Notes: generated by a model not told the origin, from the sequence alone. Counted from the stretch's first letter, positions 16,367-23,504 are shown. The stretch: DNA of 29,510 bases from UBA932 sp031548545 (GCA_031548545.1 JAVBQY010000038.1:1-29510), one strand, 5' to 3'. Numbers and translations are program-made.

Positions 16367-16397
16367 CAAAGGTAGGCTGAGCATGGAAAAACGACAA
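16367..16397 (-). promoter_or_regulatory. Promoter of the TonB/ABC-2 operon
   Basis: On the minus strand a -33 TTG (plus 16395-16397) is followed by 20 bases and the -7 box TACCTTTG (plus 16367-16374), matching the Bacteroides promoter. The start point is about 10 bases before the receptor ATG. Two dyads lie directly upstream. Confidence 0.75.
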
Positions 16398-16398
16398 T

Positions 16399-16422
16399 CG
16401 CCAAAAATGGGTAAATTTGGCG
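16399..16422. promoter_or_regulatory. Dyad CGCCAAA-N10-TTTGGCG next to the -33 box
   Basis: A perfect 7-bp inverted repeat with a 10-base spacer abuts the -33 element of the TonB operon promoter. Size and placement suit an activator or repressor site. The cognate regulator is not identifiable here. Confidence 0.5.
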
Positions 16423-16424
16423 GA

Positions 16425-16450
16425 GCTTATCCCTATCTGTGGGGATATGC
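16425..16450. promoter_or_regulatory. Dyad GCTTATCCCTA-TCTG-TGGGGATATGC
   Basis: Eleven-base arms pair at ten positions including one T-G, around a TCTG spacer, three bases from the preceding dyad. It lies between the divergent TonB operon and M3 peptidase promoters and may be a second operator or an RNA hairpin. There is no T run, so it is not an intrinsic terminator. Confidence 0.4.
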
Positions 16451-16472
16451 TGGCTATTCGGATTTTTTTTCG

Positions 16473-16480
16473 TAAATTCG
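16473..16480 (+). promoter_or_regulatory. Weak -7 box (TAAATTCG) for the M3 peptidase gene
   Basis: One mismatch from TAnnTTTG, 19 bases before the peptidase ATG. No -33 TTTG is present at the right spacing. It is the best candidate in the region, but weak. Confidence 0.35.
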
Positions 16481-16499
16481 GCCTAAATTTTAAATCTTT

Positions 16500-18584
16500 A
16501 TGAAAAAAATATCTTTAATTGCTTTAGCTATGACAGCCATATTGGGCTCTTGCGGGACGAGCACTACCAACCCGTTTTTTACAGCGTGGAAGACACCTTA
16601 CGGCGTTCCGCCTTTCGATGAGATTAAGAATGAACATTTCTTGCCGGCTTTTGAAAAAGGTATTGAACAGATGCAGGCGGAGATTAACAGCATTGCCGCC
16701 AACACCGAAGCGCCTACCTTTGAGAATACCATTGTGGCTATGGATAATTCCGGAGCGCTGCTGAGCAAGGTGTCCGGCGTGTTTTTCAATTTGACGGAGT
16801 CGGATAGCGACTCATTGAAACAGGCCATAGAAGAAGAAATCTCCCCCAAGTTGTCGAAAAGTTATGACGATATTTATTTGAACGCCCAACTTTTTGCCCG
16901 CGTAAAGGCTGTGTATGAGCAAAAAGACCAGTTAAACCTGGATGCTGAATCTGCCAGTCTGTTGGAGAAGACCTATAAGTCTTTTGTCCGTTCCGGGGCC
17001 AACCTGAACGCGGAAGATCAGGCCAGCCTGCGTAAACTCAATGAAGAGTTGTCCGTTTTGGCCGTGAAGTACGGACAAAATGTATTGGGCGATAATAATG
17101 ATTTTCGTGTGGTCGTGGATCAGGAAGCCGATCTGGCCGGACTGCCTGCTGCTGCTGTACAGGCTGCTGCCGAACTGGCTAAATCCAAAGGCCTGGAAGG
17201 TAAATGGGTATTTACCCTGGATGCTGCCAGCCGTATTTCTTTCCTGCAGTATGCCGATAGCCGCGACCTGCGCCGGCAGATGTTTGAGGGCTACTCGCAC
17301 AAAGCTAATCACAATAATGCTTTTAATAATAAAGAGGTAGCGCAGAAAATAGCGTCTTTGTCTTACCGGAAAGCCCAATTGTTGGGATTTGCCGATTATG
17401 CTTCTTTTGCCCTGGAAGACCGTATGGCCAAGGATCCGGCTACGGTAAACGCTTTCTTGCAGAAACTCTGGGAGCCCGCTAAGAAGGTGACCGAGCAGGA
17501 ACTGGCCGAGCTGCAGAAAATAGCCAACGCTATGGGCCAGAAAGACCGTATCGAACCGTGGGATTGGTGGTATTATACCGAAAAACTGCGCAAAGAAAAA
17601 TTCGACCTGAGCGAAGAAGAAGTACGCCCTTATTTCCAATTGGAAAATGTAGTGGAGGGCGCCTTTATGGTGGCCAATAAATTGTATGGTATTTCTTTTG
17701 AAAAGATTGATATTCCGAAATTCAACCCCGAAGCTACGCCTTATTTAGTGAAGGATGCCGACGGCAGTGAGCTGGGCATTTTCTATACCGACTTTTTCCC
17801 GCGCGCCAGCAAACGTTCCGGCGCCTGGATGAATAACATCCGTGAACAGCATGGTGATGTGCGACCGGTTATTGTGAATGTTTGTAACTTTACCAAACCT
17901 ACGGCCGATGCACCCTCCCTGTTGAATATAGATGAGGTGGAAACCTTGTTCCATGAATTGGGTCATGCGCTGCATGGTTTACTGACCAAATGCAAATACC
18001 AGTCAATAGCCGGTACCAATGTGCTGCGTGATTTTGTGGAGTTGCCTTCACAGATCAACGAAAACTGGGCTATGCATCCCCAGGTGTTGAAAATGTATGC
18101 CAAGCATTACCAAACCGGAGAAGTGATTCCCGATGCCTTGATTGAAAAAATACAGAAGGCCGGAAAATTCAATATGGGTTTTGTAACCACGGAATTTTTG
18201 GCTGCCTCTATCCTGGATATGAACTGGTACACATTGCAGACGGCGGATCTCCAGGATGTGGAGCAATTTGAGAAGGCCGCGATGGATAAAATAGGCTTGA
18301 CCTATGCCATCATCCCTCGTTACCGCAGTACTTATTTCACCCATATCTTCGGCGGTGGTTATGCAGCCGGTTATTATAGCTATATCTGGGCAGAAGTCCT
18401 GGATGCCGACGCTTTCCAGGCCTTTGAGGAAACCGGAGATATCTTTAATCCGGAAGTTGCCAAAGCATTCCGCAGCAATGTGCTGGAAAAAGGCGGAAGT
18501 GAAGATCCCATGGCGCTTTACAGGGCTTTCCGCGGCAAGGATCCGAATGGTGACGCCTTGCTGGTGAAGCGCGGTTTGAAATAG
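16500..18584 (+). CDS. M3-family metallopeptidase (peptidyl-dipeptidase Dcp-like) lipoprotein
   Basis: M3 peptidases are zinc oligopeptidases; Dcp members remove C-terminal dipeptides. The 694-residue product has a lipoprotein signal ending in LGSC (Cys18), so it is anchored in the envelope rather than cytosolic like Escherichia coli Dcp. The early segment NPFFTAWKTPYGVPPFDEIKNEHFLPAFEKG is a Dcp hallmark. The zinc site is HELGH at residues 485-489 (FHELGHALHGLL), and the later FVELPSQINENWA and FGGGYAAGYYSYIWAEVLDADAF segments are typical. Length fits the family. It is a single gene with a terminator at 18606-18638 and fits with the DPP7-like enzyme in extracytoplasmic peptide degradation. 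Dcp versus oligopeptidase A specificity cannot be settled from sequence alone. Confidence 0.93.
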   Translation: MKKISLIALAMTAILGSCGTSTTNPFFTAWKTPYGVPPFDEIKNEHFLPAFEKGIEQMQAEINSIAANTEAPTFENTIVAMDNSGALLSKVSGVFFNLTESDSDSLKQAIEEEISPKLSKSYDDIYLNAQLFARVKAVYEQKDQLNLDAESASLLEKTYKSFVRSGANLNAEDQASLRKLNEELSVLAVKYGQNVLGDNNDFRVVVDQEADLAGLPAAAVQAAAELAKSKGLEGKWVFTLDAASRISFLQYADSRDLRRQMFEGYSHKANHNNAFNNKEVAQKIASLSYRKAQLLGFADYASFALEDRMAKDPATVNAFLQKLWEPAKKVTEQELAELQKIANAMGQKDRIEPWDWWYYTEKLRKEKFDLSEEEVRPYFQLENVVEGAFMVANKLYGISFEKIDIPKFNPEATPYLVKDADGSELGIFYTDFFPRASKRSGAWMNNIREQHGDVRPVIVNVCNFTKPTADAPSLLNIDEVETLFHELGHALHGLLTKCKYQSIAGTNVLRDFVELPSQINENWAMHPQVLKMYAKHYQTGEVIPDALIEKIQKAGKFNMGFVTTEFLAASILDMNWYTLQTADLQDVEQFEKAAMDKIGLTYAIIPRYRSTYFTHIFGGGYAAGYYSYIWAEVLDADAFQAFEETGDIFNPEVAKAFRSNVLEKGGSEDPMALYRAFRGKDPNGDALLVKRGLK

Positions 18585-18605
18585 TTATTTGCCGGATAAA
18601 TAATA

Positions 18606-18638
18606 AAGGCCTAACCTGTAATTGGTTGGGCCTTTTTT
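18606..18638 (+). terminator. Terminator of the M3 peptidase gene
   Basis: An 11-bp stem with one T-G wobble (AAGGCCTAACC / GGTTGGGCCTT) and a 7-base loop is followed by a T run. It isolates the peptidase from the glutathione peroxidase gene. Confidence 0.9.
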
Positions 18639-18644
18639 GTGCTG

Positions 18645-18660
18645 TGGCATGTTTTTTGCG
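18645..18660 (+). promoter_or_regulatory. Sigma54-like promoter of the glutathione peroxidase gene
   Basis: The sequence reads TGGCAT-GTTTT-TTGCG. The invariant GG and GC and their spacing match the sigma54 consensus; the outer bases at positions 6 and 16 differ. The predicted start near 18671 leaves a leader of about 19 bases before the ATG at 18690. It lies between a terminator and the start codon, and no TAnnTTTG box is seen in the gap. Confidence 0.65.
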
Positions 18661-18689
18661 GTGTACTTGGGTGTAAAAAGAAAATAAAT

Positions 18690-19247
18690 ATGAGAAAGAT
18701 ACTATTATTTGCCGGACTATTGCTCTCCGGCCTTGCATTCGGTCAACAGAAATCGTTTTATGATTTTAGTACAAAGGATATAGATGGAAATGTATTCAAT
18801 CTGTCCGATCTGAAAGGAAAAAAAGTCCTGGTGGTAAATACGGCCTCGAAGTGCGGCCTTACTCCGCAATACCAACAATTGCAGGAGTTGTATGATAAGT
18901 ATGGCGAAAAGTATAATTTTGTGGTGCTGGCTTTTCCGGCCAACGATTTTGGCGGGCAGGAGCCTGGAAGCAATAAAGAAATTAAAGAATTCTGCAGTTT
19001 AACATATGATGTTACTTTTCCGTTAATGGCTAAGATTGCAGTAAGCGGCACAGCTATGGATCCTATTTATAAATGGCTGACTACGAAAAGTGAAAATGGT
19101 GTGATGGATGCCGCTATACAATGGAATTTCCAGAAATTCATGATTAACGAACACGGGCAATTGGTGGGCATGGTTCCGCCGAAAGAGTTACCCAATACGG
19201 CAAAAATTGTGGACTGGATTACAGGAAAAAATAGTTCTAAAAAATAA
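18690..19247 (+). CDS. Exported glutathione peroxidase-family thiol peroxidase
   Basis: This family reduces peroxides; bacterial Cys forms usually take electrons from thioredoxin. The 185-residue product has a signal peptide (MRKILLFAGLLLSGLAFG, cleaved near Gln19), so it acts outside the cytoplasm. The peroxidatic site is NTASKCG with Cys55, the catalytic Gln is Gln90 in GGQEPGSN, the Trp is in QWNFQKF, and Cys102 in EFC matches the resolving Cys position of thioredoxin-dependent enzymes. The normal FPCNQF motif is FPANDF, with Ala84 where Cys is usual. I chose ATG 18690 because the longer frame from 18639 starts inside the sigma54 element. The upstream sigma54 site suggests stress control. 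Selenocysteine is not used (TGC codon). Confidence 0.93.
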   Translation: MRKILLFAGLLLSGLAFGQQKSFYDFSTKDIDGNVFNLSDLKGKKVLVVNTASKCGLTPQYQQLQELYDKYGEKYNFVVLAFPANDFGGQEPGSNKEIKEFCSLTYDVTFPLMAKIAVSGTAMDPIYKWLTTKSENGVMDAAIQWNFQKFMINEHGQLVGMVPPKELPNTAKIVDWITGKNSSKK

Positions 19248-19266
19248 AAATTTGATTATCAGAACG

Positions 19267-19293
19267 AAGAGGCTTATGGCCTCTTTTTTTTTT
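19267..19293 (+). terminator. Terminator of the glutathione peroxidase gene
   Basis: A 7-bp stem AAGAGGC / GCCTCTT with a 5-base loop is followed by a long T run (to 19293), 20 bases after the stop. Confidence 0.9.
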
Positions 19294-19302
19294 GCAAAAA
19301 AT

Positions 19303-19333
19303 TTTGTGACTAAAGAAAATGATATTACATTTG
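19303..19333 (+). promoter_or_regulatory. Promoter of the YtrA-type operon
   Basis: TTTG at 19303-19306, a 19-base spacer, then TACATTTG at 19326-19333 match the Bacteroides promoter exactly. The start point would be near 19340, inside the palindrome that follows. Confidence 0.88.
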
Positions 19334-19334
19334 C

Positions 19335-19358
19335 AGTGTACTATTATACTAATACACT
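19335..19358. promoter_or_regulatory. YtrA-type operator AGTGTA-N12-TACACT
   Basis: A 24-base inverted repeat, with half-sites matching at 10 of 12 positions, lies between the -7 box and the first start codon, covering the transcription start. YtrA-subfamily regulators bind AGTGTA...TACACT-type palindromes as far as I recall (Bacillus subtilis, spacing of about 13). With a YtrA-type regulator encoded third in the operon, repression by steric block and autoregulation is likely. Confidence 0.8.
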
Positions 19359-20102
19359 ATGAATATGGTGACAATTAATGATTTAAATTTCGGATACGGT
19401 CGTAATCTGGTATTGGACCGGATATCCCTGGCCCTGGAACCCGGTAAAATATACGGTCTTTTGGGGGAGAATGGAGTGGGTAAAACCACACTGTTACGGA
19501 TTATAGCCGGTTTGCTATTCCCCCGGCAGGGTGATTGCTCGGTGTTTGGCTTTGACCCCTACCGGAGGGAACCGGCTTTTCTGGAAGAAATTTTTTATCT
19601 GCCGGAAGATTTTGCCGTCCCTGTAATTAAGGTGAATGCTTTTGCCGAGAGCACCGGCCGTTTTTATCCCCGCTTTGATAAGGGGCGCTTCGGAGACTAT
19701 TTGGAAGAACTGGAAGTCGACGGCCGGAAAAAATTCACAGCATTATCATTCGGACAGAAGAAAAAGGCGATGATCGCCTTTGGCCTCTCTCTGAATACGA
19801 AGCTGCTTTTGCTGGACGAACCTACCAATGGTTTGGATATCCCGTCAAAAGCCCGCTTCCGTAAGCTGGTGGCGGGAGCGGCAACGGACGAGAATACTTT
19901 TGTGATTTCCACCCATCAGGTCCGCGACCTGGAAAATCTGATAGACCCGGTCGTTATACTGGATCGCAATCGGGTATTGCTCAATCATACGGTAGAAGAA
20001 ATCACCCGCCTTCTGGAAAGTGACGGCGGCATGAATATCGAAGAGTTATTCATTGCGGTGATGAAGCAGAAAGAAAAATTCAAATCAACAGCAAACGCCT
20101 AA
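19359..20102 (+). CDS. ABC transporter ATP-binding protein of the YtrA-type operon
   Basis: This 247-residue ATPase drives the permease encoded next. Walker A is GENGVGKTT (near residues 36-44), the signature is LSFGQKKK (129-136), Walker B is LLLLDEPTNGLD with Asp153 and Glu154, and the switch His186 lies in ISTHQVRD. All catalytic residues are canonical, unlike in the ATPase at 9826-10710. The first ATG directly abuts the operator; a second Met at codon 3 is also possible. It is the first gene of the operon with promoter and operator just upstream and a 12-base gap to the permease. In Firmicutes such operons respond to cell-wall antibiotics or envelope stress; the same role here is an inference. 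Confidence 0.92.
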   Translation: MNMVTINDLNFGYGRNLVLDRISLALEPGKIYGLLGENGVGKTTLLRIIAGLLFPRQGDCSVFGFDPYRREPAFLEEIFYLPEDFAVPVIKVNAFAESTGRFYPRFDKGRFGDYLEELEVDGRKKFTALSFGQKKKAMIAFGLSLNTKLLLLDEPTNGLDIPSKARFRKLVAGAATDENTFVISTHQVRDLENLIDPVVILDRNRVLLNHTVEEITRLLESDGGMNIEELFIAVMKQKEKFKSTANA

Positions 20103-20114
20103 TCTTAAGTAATT

Positions 20115-20885
20115 ATGAAAAATATTTTTGAGTGGAACCGTTTTGTAAAGGTACTCCGGAAAGACGCCATTGATTTGCGCCGGCCTTTGCAGACATTTAT
20201 ATTGGGAGCCCTGGGTTTAGGCCTTATTGCCTTTGCCCTCTCGCTTTTTCTGATCCCGGAAGCCTCTTTCAGCCGTTATGAGCTGGGGCGCTTAATCCTG
20301 TTTATTTTACTGGGACTGGCAGCTCTGGCCTTTGGATCCTTTTTGCTCTACAAGCAGCATAACCACCGGATAAAGGGGGTGGGCTATTTTATGTTGCCGG
20401 CCTCGGCCCCGGAAAAATTCTTGTCGATGTTTATTTACAGTGCCGTACTGCTGCCTTTGGGTGTGCTGTGCTCCATTATGCTCTTGGATGTCTGCCTGTC
20501 TCCTTTTTATCCCTGGGAAGGGGCCTTTTGTTTATTGGAGATGCCGCCTGTGCGGTTTAGGGCTGTACTGGAGATGGTGACTTTTGCTTATGCCGGCCAA
20601 TCTTTGTTTTTCTTGTGTAATATCTGGTTTAGTACTGCAAAGATGCAAAAAACATTTGGTCTGATTATTGTGTTTGTAGTGCTGGTTTTGCTGACCGATA
20701 AGTGGATGGGGATGTTGTTTCCGGATACTATCCCGGATGTCCCCCGGGAAAACCAGCGCGCCTGGTCTATGGCCTTTTTTGAGTACTCCACCTGGTGGAT
20801 CAGGTTGAAGAGCCTGCTTATTTGGATTGGAACCCTGGGGCTATGGGCGGCAGCTTTTTTGAAGTTAAAAGAACAGGAATTATAG
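20115..20885 (+). CDS. ABC-2 type membrane permease of the YtrA-type operon
   Basis: This 256-residue hydrophobic protein has about six membrane helices, for example LGALGLGLIAFALSLFLIP, GRLILFILLGLAALAFGSFLL, FIYSAVLLPLGVLCSIMLL, FGLIIVFVVLVLLTDKW and LIWIGTLGLWAAAFLKL. It starts MKNIFEWNRFVKVLRKDAIDLRR, the amphipathic lead of ABC-2 permeases. It lies 12 bases after the ATPase gene and eight before the regulator gene. Sequence similarity to named transporters is too low for a substrate. It probably exports a lipid, peptide or antibiotic, or transmits an envelope stress signal. Confidence 0.85.
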   Translation: MKNIFEWNRFVKVLRKDAIDLRRPLQTFILGALGLGLIAFALSLFLIPEASFSRYELGRLILFILLGLAALAFGSFLLYKQHNHRIKGVGYFMLPASAPEKFLSMFIYSAVLLPLGVLCSIMLLDVCLSPFYPWEGAFCLLEMPPVRFRAVLEMVTFAYAGQSLFFLCNIWFSTAKMQKTFGLIIVFVVLVLLTDKWMGMLFPDTIPDVPRENQRAWSMAFFEYSTWWIRLKSLLIWIGTLGLWAAAFLKLKEQEL

Positions 20886-20893
20886 GAGGAGAA

Positions 20894-21277
20894 ATGAATT
20901 TTACTAATCATAAGGCTATTTATTTGCAGATAGTTGATTATATCTGTGAGCGGATATTGACGCAGCAATGGGGTGCGGGGGACCGTATCCCTTCGGTGCG
21001 GGAGCTGGGGGTCGCTCTTGAAGTAAATCCTAATACAATCGTGCGCTCCTATGAGTATTTGGAGTCGGCCGGTATTATTACGATCAAACGCGGCATCGGG
21101 TTTTTCCTTACGGAAGAAGCCGTTGAAAAGACCCTGGCTTTGCAGCAGCAAACTTTTATCTCGGAGAGCCTTCCGGTCTTTTTCCGGCAGATGTACCTGC
21201 TCCGTTTTCCAATGGAAGAGATGAAAGCGCGTTACGAGGCGTTTTGTGCATTGAATTATCCTGACAATAAAAAATGA
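20894..21277 (+). CDS. GntR-family transcriptional regulator, YtrA subfamily
   Basis: The 127-residue protein has an N-terminal winged helix: AIYLQIVDYICERILTQQW, then GDRIPSVRELGVALEVNPNTIVRSYEYLESAGIITIKRGIGFFL, the classic GntR reader head. The short C-terminal part (about 50 residues) fits the YtrA subfamily, which lacks a large ligand-binding domain. I chose ATG 20894, eight bases after the permease stop, because homologues start here and the longer frame overlaps the permease. An AGGAGG ribosome-binding site at 20884-20889 overlaps the permease stop codon, an unusually strong site for this phylum. It is encoded within the operon it probably represses, through the palindrome at 19335-19358. 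Confidence 0.92.
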   Translation: MNFTNHKAIYLQIVDYICERILTQQWGAGDRIPSVRELGVALEVNPNTIVRSYEYLESAGIITIKRGIGFFLTEEAVEKTLALQQQTFISESLPVFFRQMYLLRFPMEEMKARYEAFCALNYPDNKK

Positions 21278-21282
21278 CTACT

Positions 21283-21444
21283 ATGAAAATCAAAAAAAGT
21301 AATTGGATATTAATAGCCCTGGTGCTATTTTATATTGCCTTCTGCATAACCGATAAGCTGGTGATGCGGGCGGCCGGTGAATATGCTTATAAAGCGTCCG
21401 TGAAAACAGTTTGCCCTACGCCTCCGGAAACAGGAATAAATTAG
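21283..21444 (+). CDS. Small single-pass membrane protein (53 residues)
   Basis: A short open frame begins five bases after the regulator stop and encodes 53 residues. It starts MKIKKSNWILIALVLFYIAF: a basic N-terminus and one hydrophobic helix at about residues 8-23, then a C-terminal tail DKLVMRAAGEYAYKASVKTV with a single Cys44 and Pro-rich end. The positive-inside rule puts the tail in the periplasm. I do not recognise a family. It ends before the terminator at 21471 and is the fourth gene of the YtrA-type operon, so it may be a small subunit or modulator of the transporter. Confidence 0.7.
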   Translation: MKIKKSNWILIALVLFYIAFCITDKLVMRAAGEYAYKASVKTVCPTPPETGIN

Positions 21445-21470
21445 GTTGATTGATCGTCCATGTGGGCAAT

Positions 21471-21510
21471 AAAAAAGTGCTGATGAATGTTGTCGTTCAT
21501 CAGCACTTTT
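21471..21510. terminator. Bidirectional terminator between the YtrA operon and groEL
   Basis: A perfect 15-bp inverted repeat (21473-21487 and 21496-21510) with an 8-base loop separates two converging operons. On the minus strand the stem is followed by six T residues, favouring termination of groESL; the plus strand has four T residues within the arm. Confidence 0.9.
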
Positions 21511-21531
21511 GTGTTCGGGGAGCAGTATTTT

Positions 21532-23166
21532 TTACATCATGCCACCCATACCGCCCATGCCGGGAGCACCCATCGGCATCGGGTTTTCTTCTTTCTTGTC
21601 TGCCAGCACACATTCGGTGGTCAGGAACATGCCCGCTACGGAAGCAGCGTTTTCCAGGGCCACACGGGCAACTTTGGCAGGGTCAATTACGCCGGCCTTA
21701 AAGAGGTCTTCGTATTTATCGGTGCGGGCGTTGTAGCCAAAGTCGGCCTTGCCTTCCTTCACTCTTTGTACGATTACGCTACCTTCCATCCCTGCGTTTT
21801 CAACGATCTGGCGGAGGGGTTCTTCGACAGCGCGTTTTACGATTTGAATACCGGTGTTTTCATCTTCATTATCGCCTTTGAGTGTTTCAAGGGCTTCGAT
21901 GGCGCGGATGTAAGCCACACCGCCGCCGGGGATGATGCCTTCTTCAACGGCTGCACGGGTAGCATGCAAGGCATCGTCAACACGGTCTTTCTTTTCTTTC
22001 ATCTCCATTTCGGTAGCGGCGCCTACGTAAAGAACAGCTACACCGCCGGCTAATTTGGCAAGGCGTTCCTGCAGTTTTTCACGGTCGTAATCGCTGGTGG
22101 TGGTTTCCATCTGTTTGCGGATCTGTGATACGCGGTTTTCGATGTTTTTCTTGTCCCCGCCACCGTTAACGATAGTCGTATTTTCCTTGTCAATGCTTAC
22201 TTTTTCTGCCTTGCCGAGCATTTCCATGCGGGCGCCTTCGAGTTTCAGGCCCTTTTCTTCGGAAATGACCACACCACCGGTAAGGATGGCGATATCTTCC
22301 AGCATTTCTTTACGGCGGTCGCCGAAGCCCGGTGCTTTTACGGCGGCAATCTTGATGGTGCCGCGCAGGCGGTTTACCACAAGGGTAGAGAGGGCTTCTC
22401 CGTCTACATCTTCAGCAATGATAAGGAGGGAGCGGCCGTTTTGCGCTACGGGTTCCAGTACCGGCATCAGGTCTTTCATGGTAGAGATCTTGCGGTCGGT
22501 GATCAGGATAAGCGGATTTTCCAATACGGCTTCCATTTTTTCGCCGTCGGTCATGAAGTAAGCGGAGATATAACCGCGGTCAAACTGCATACCTTCTACT
22601 ACTTTCACTTCGGTGTCGGTGCCTTTGGCTTCTTCCACCGTGATCACCCCTTCTTTCTTCACCTTACCCATGGCTTCTGCAATGAGTTTGCCGATGTTGC
22701 TGTCGTTGTTGGCAGAGATGGTGGCGACCTGTTCGATTTTGGCCAGGTCATCGCCTACCGCTACGCTTTGTTTGTGCAGGTTGGCCACAATGGCTCCCAC
22801 CGCTTTGTCAATACCACGCTTCAGGTCCATAGGGTTGGCGCCTGCGGTAACATTCTTCAGTCCGACATTGATGATAGATTGCGCCAATACCGTAGCGGTA
22901 GTGGTGCCGTCACCGGCCTGGTCTGCTGTTTTGGAGGCTACTTCTTTAACCATTTGTGCGCCCATGTTGGCGAAACGGTCTTCGAGTTCTATTTCTTTAG
23001 CTACGCTAACCCCGTCCTTGGTGATCTGGGGGGCTCCGTATTTTTTATCAATGACCACATTGCGGCCTTTGGGCCCCAGGGTTACCTTTACTGCGTTGGC
23101 CAATGCATCCACACCTTCTTTCATCAGGTTGCGGGCTTCGATATTGAATTTGATTTCTTTTGCCAT
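21532..23166 (-). CDS. groEL: Chaperonin GroEL (60 kDa)
   Basis: GroEL forms the double-ring ATP-driven folding chamber. The 544-residue protein is full length, with MAKEIKFNIEARNLMKEGVDALANAV at the N-terminus, TLGPKGRNVVIDKKYGAP, the ATP motif DGTTTATVLAQ, the apical region including VEGMQFDRGYISAYF, AAVEEGIIPGGGVAYIRA, and the GGM-rich tail ending MGGMGGMM. It is the second gene of the groES-groEL operon with a 68-base gap. No promoter signal is clear in that gap. It ends at the shared terminator 21471-21510. Confidence 0.99.
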   Translation of the reverse strand: MAKEIKFNIEARNLMKEGVDALANAVKVTLGPKGRNVVIDKKYGAPQITKDGVSVAKEIELEDRFANMGAQMVKEVASKTADQAGDGTTTATVLAQSIINVGLKNVTAGANPMDLKRGIDKAVGAIVANLHKQSVAVGDDLAKIEQVATISANNDSNIGKLIAEAMGKVKKEGVITVEEAKGTDTEVKVVEGMQFDRGYISAYFMTDGEKMEAVLENPLILITDRKISTMKDLMPVLEPVAQNGRSLLIIAEDVDGEALSTLVVNRLRGTIKIAAVKAPGFGDRRKEMLEDIAILTGGVVISEEKGLKLEGARMEMLGKAEKVSIDKENTTIVNGGGDKKNIENRVSQIRKQMETTTSDYDREKLQERLAKLAGGVAVLYVGAATEMEMKEKKDRVDDALHATRAAVEEGIIPGGGVAYIRAIEALETLKGDNEDENTGIQIVKRAVEEPLRQIVENAGMEGSVIVQRVKEGKADFGYNARTDKYEDLFKAGVIDPAKVARVALENAASVAGMFLTTECVLADKKEENPMPMGAPGMGGMGGMM

Positions 23167-23234
23167 TGTATTATTGCTTGTTTGCTTATTGGTTGATTTG
23201 TTTAATTATGATTCGTAGGCGAACGGTTCCGGAT

Positions 23235-23504
23235 TTATACTACGGCGAGGATATCGGCCTGGCGCATCATCATGTATTCATTACCATCGATGCTGATTTC
23301 CGTACCGGAATATTTTCCGTAAAGCACTTCATCTCCCACTTTAAGTTCCATAGGTTCGTCTTTTTTACCGCTGCCTACAGCGATAACCTTACCACGTTGG
23401 GGTTTTTCTTTGGCGGTGTCGGGAATGTACAATCCGCTGGCTGTTTTTTCTTCGGCCGCTGCGGGCTCTATTAGCACTCTATCTGCTAAGGGTTTAATTT
23501 TCAT
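23235..23504 (-). CDS. groES: Co-chaperonin GroES (10 kDa)
   Basis: GroES caps the GroEL ring. The 89-residue protein has IKPLADRVLIEPAAAEEKTASGLYIPDTAKEKP including the mobile loop (about residues 18-33), GKVIAVGSGKKDEPMELKVGDEVLYGKYSGTEI, and the end YMMMRQADILAVV. The length is slightly shorter than E. coli GroES (97) but normal for the phylum. It precedes groEL on the same strand. The upstream region has no good TAnnTTTG box but does have a sigma54-like TGGCAC-N5-TTGTA. Confidence 0.98.
   Translation of the reverse strand: MKIKPLADRVLIEPAAAEEKTASGLYIPDTAKEKPQRGKVIAVGSGKKDEPMELKVGDEVLYGKYSGTEISIDGNEYMMMRQADILAVV

Noticed and set aside
22441..23196. A 251-codon open frame opposite groEL
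   Set aside because: It lies wholly antisense to a well-supported, highly conserved gene, has no promoter or ribosome-binding site, and shows shadow composition (Phe/His/Val-rich).
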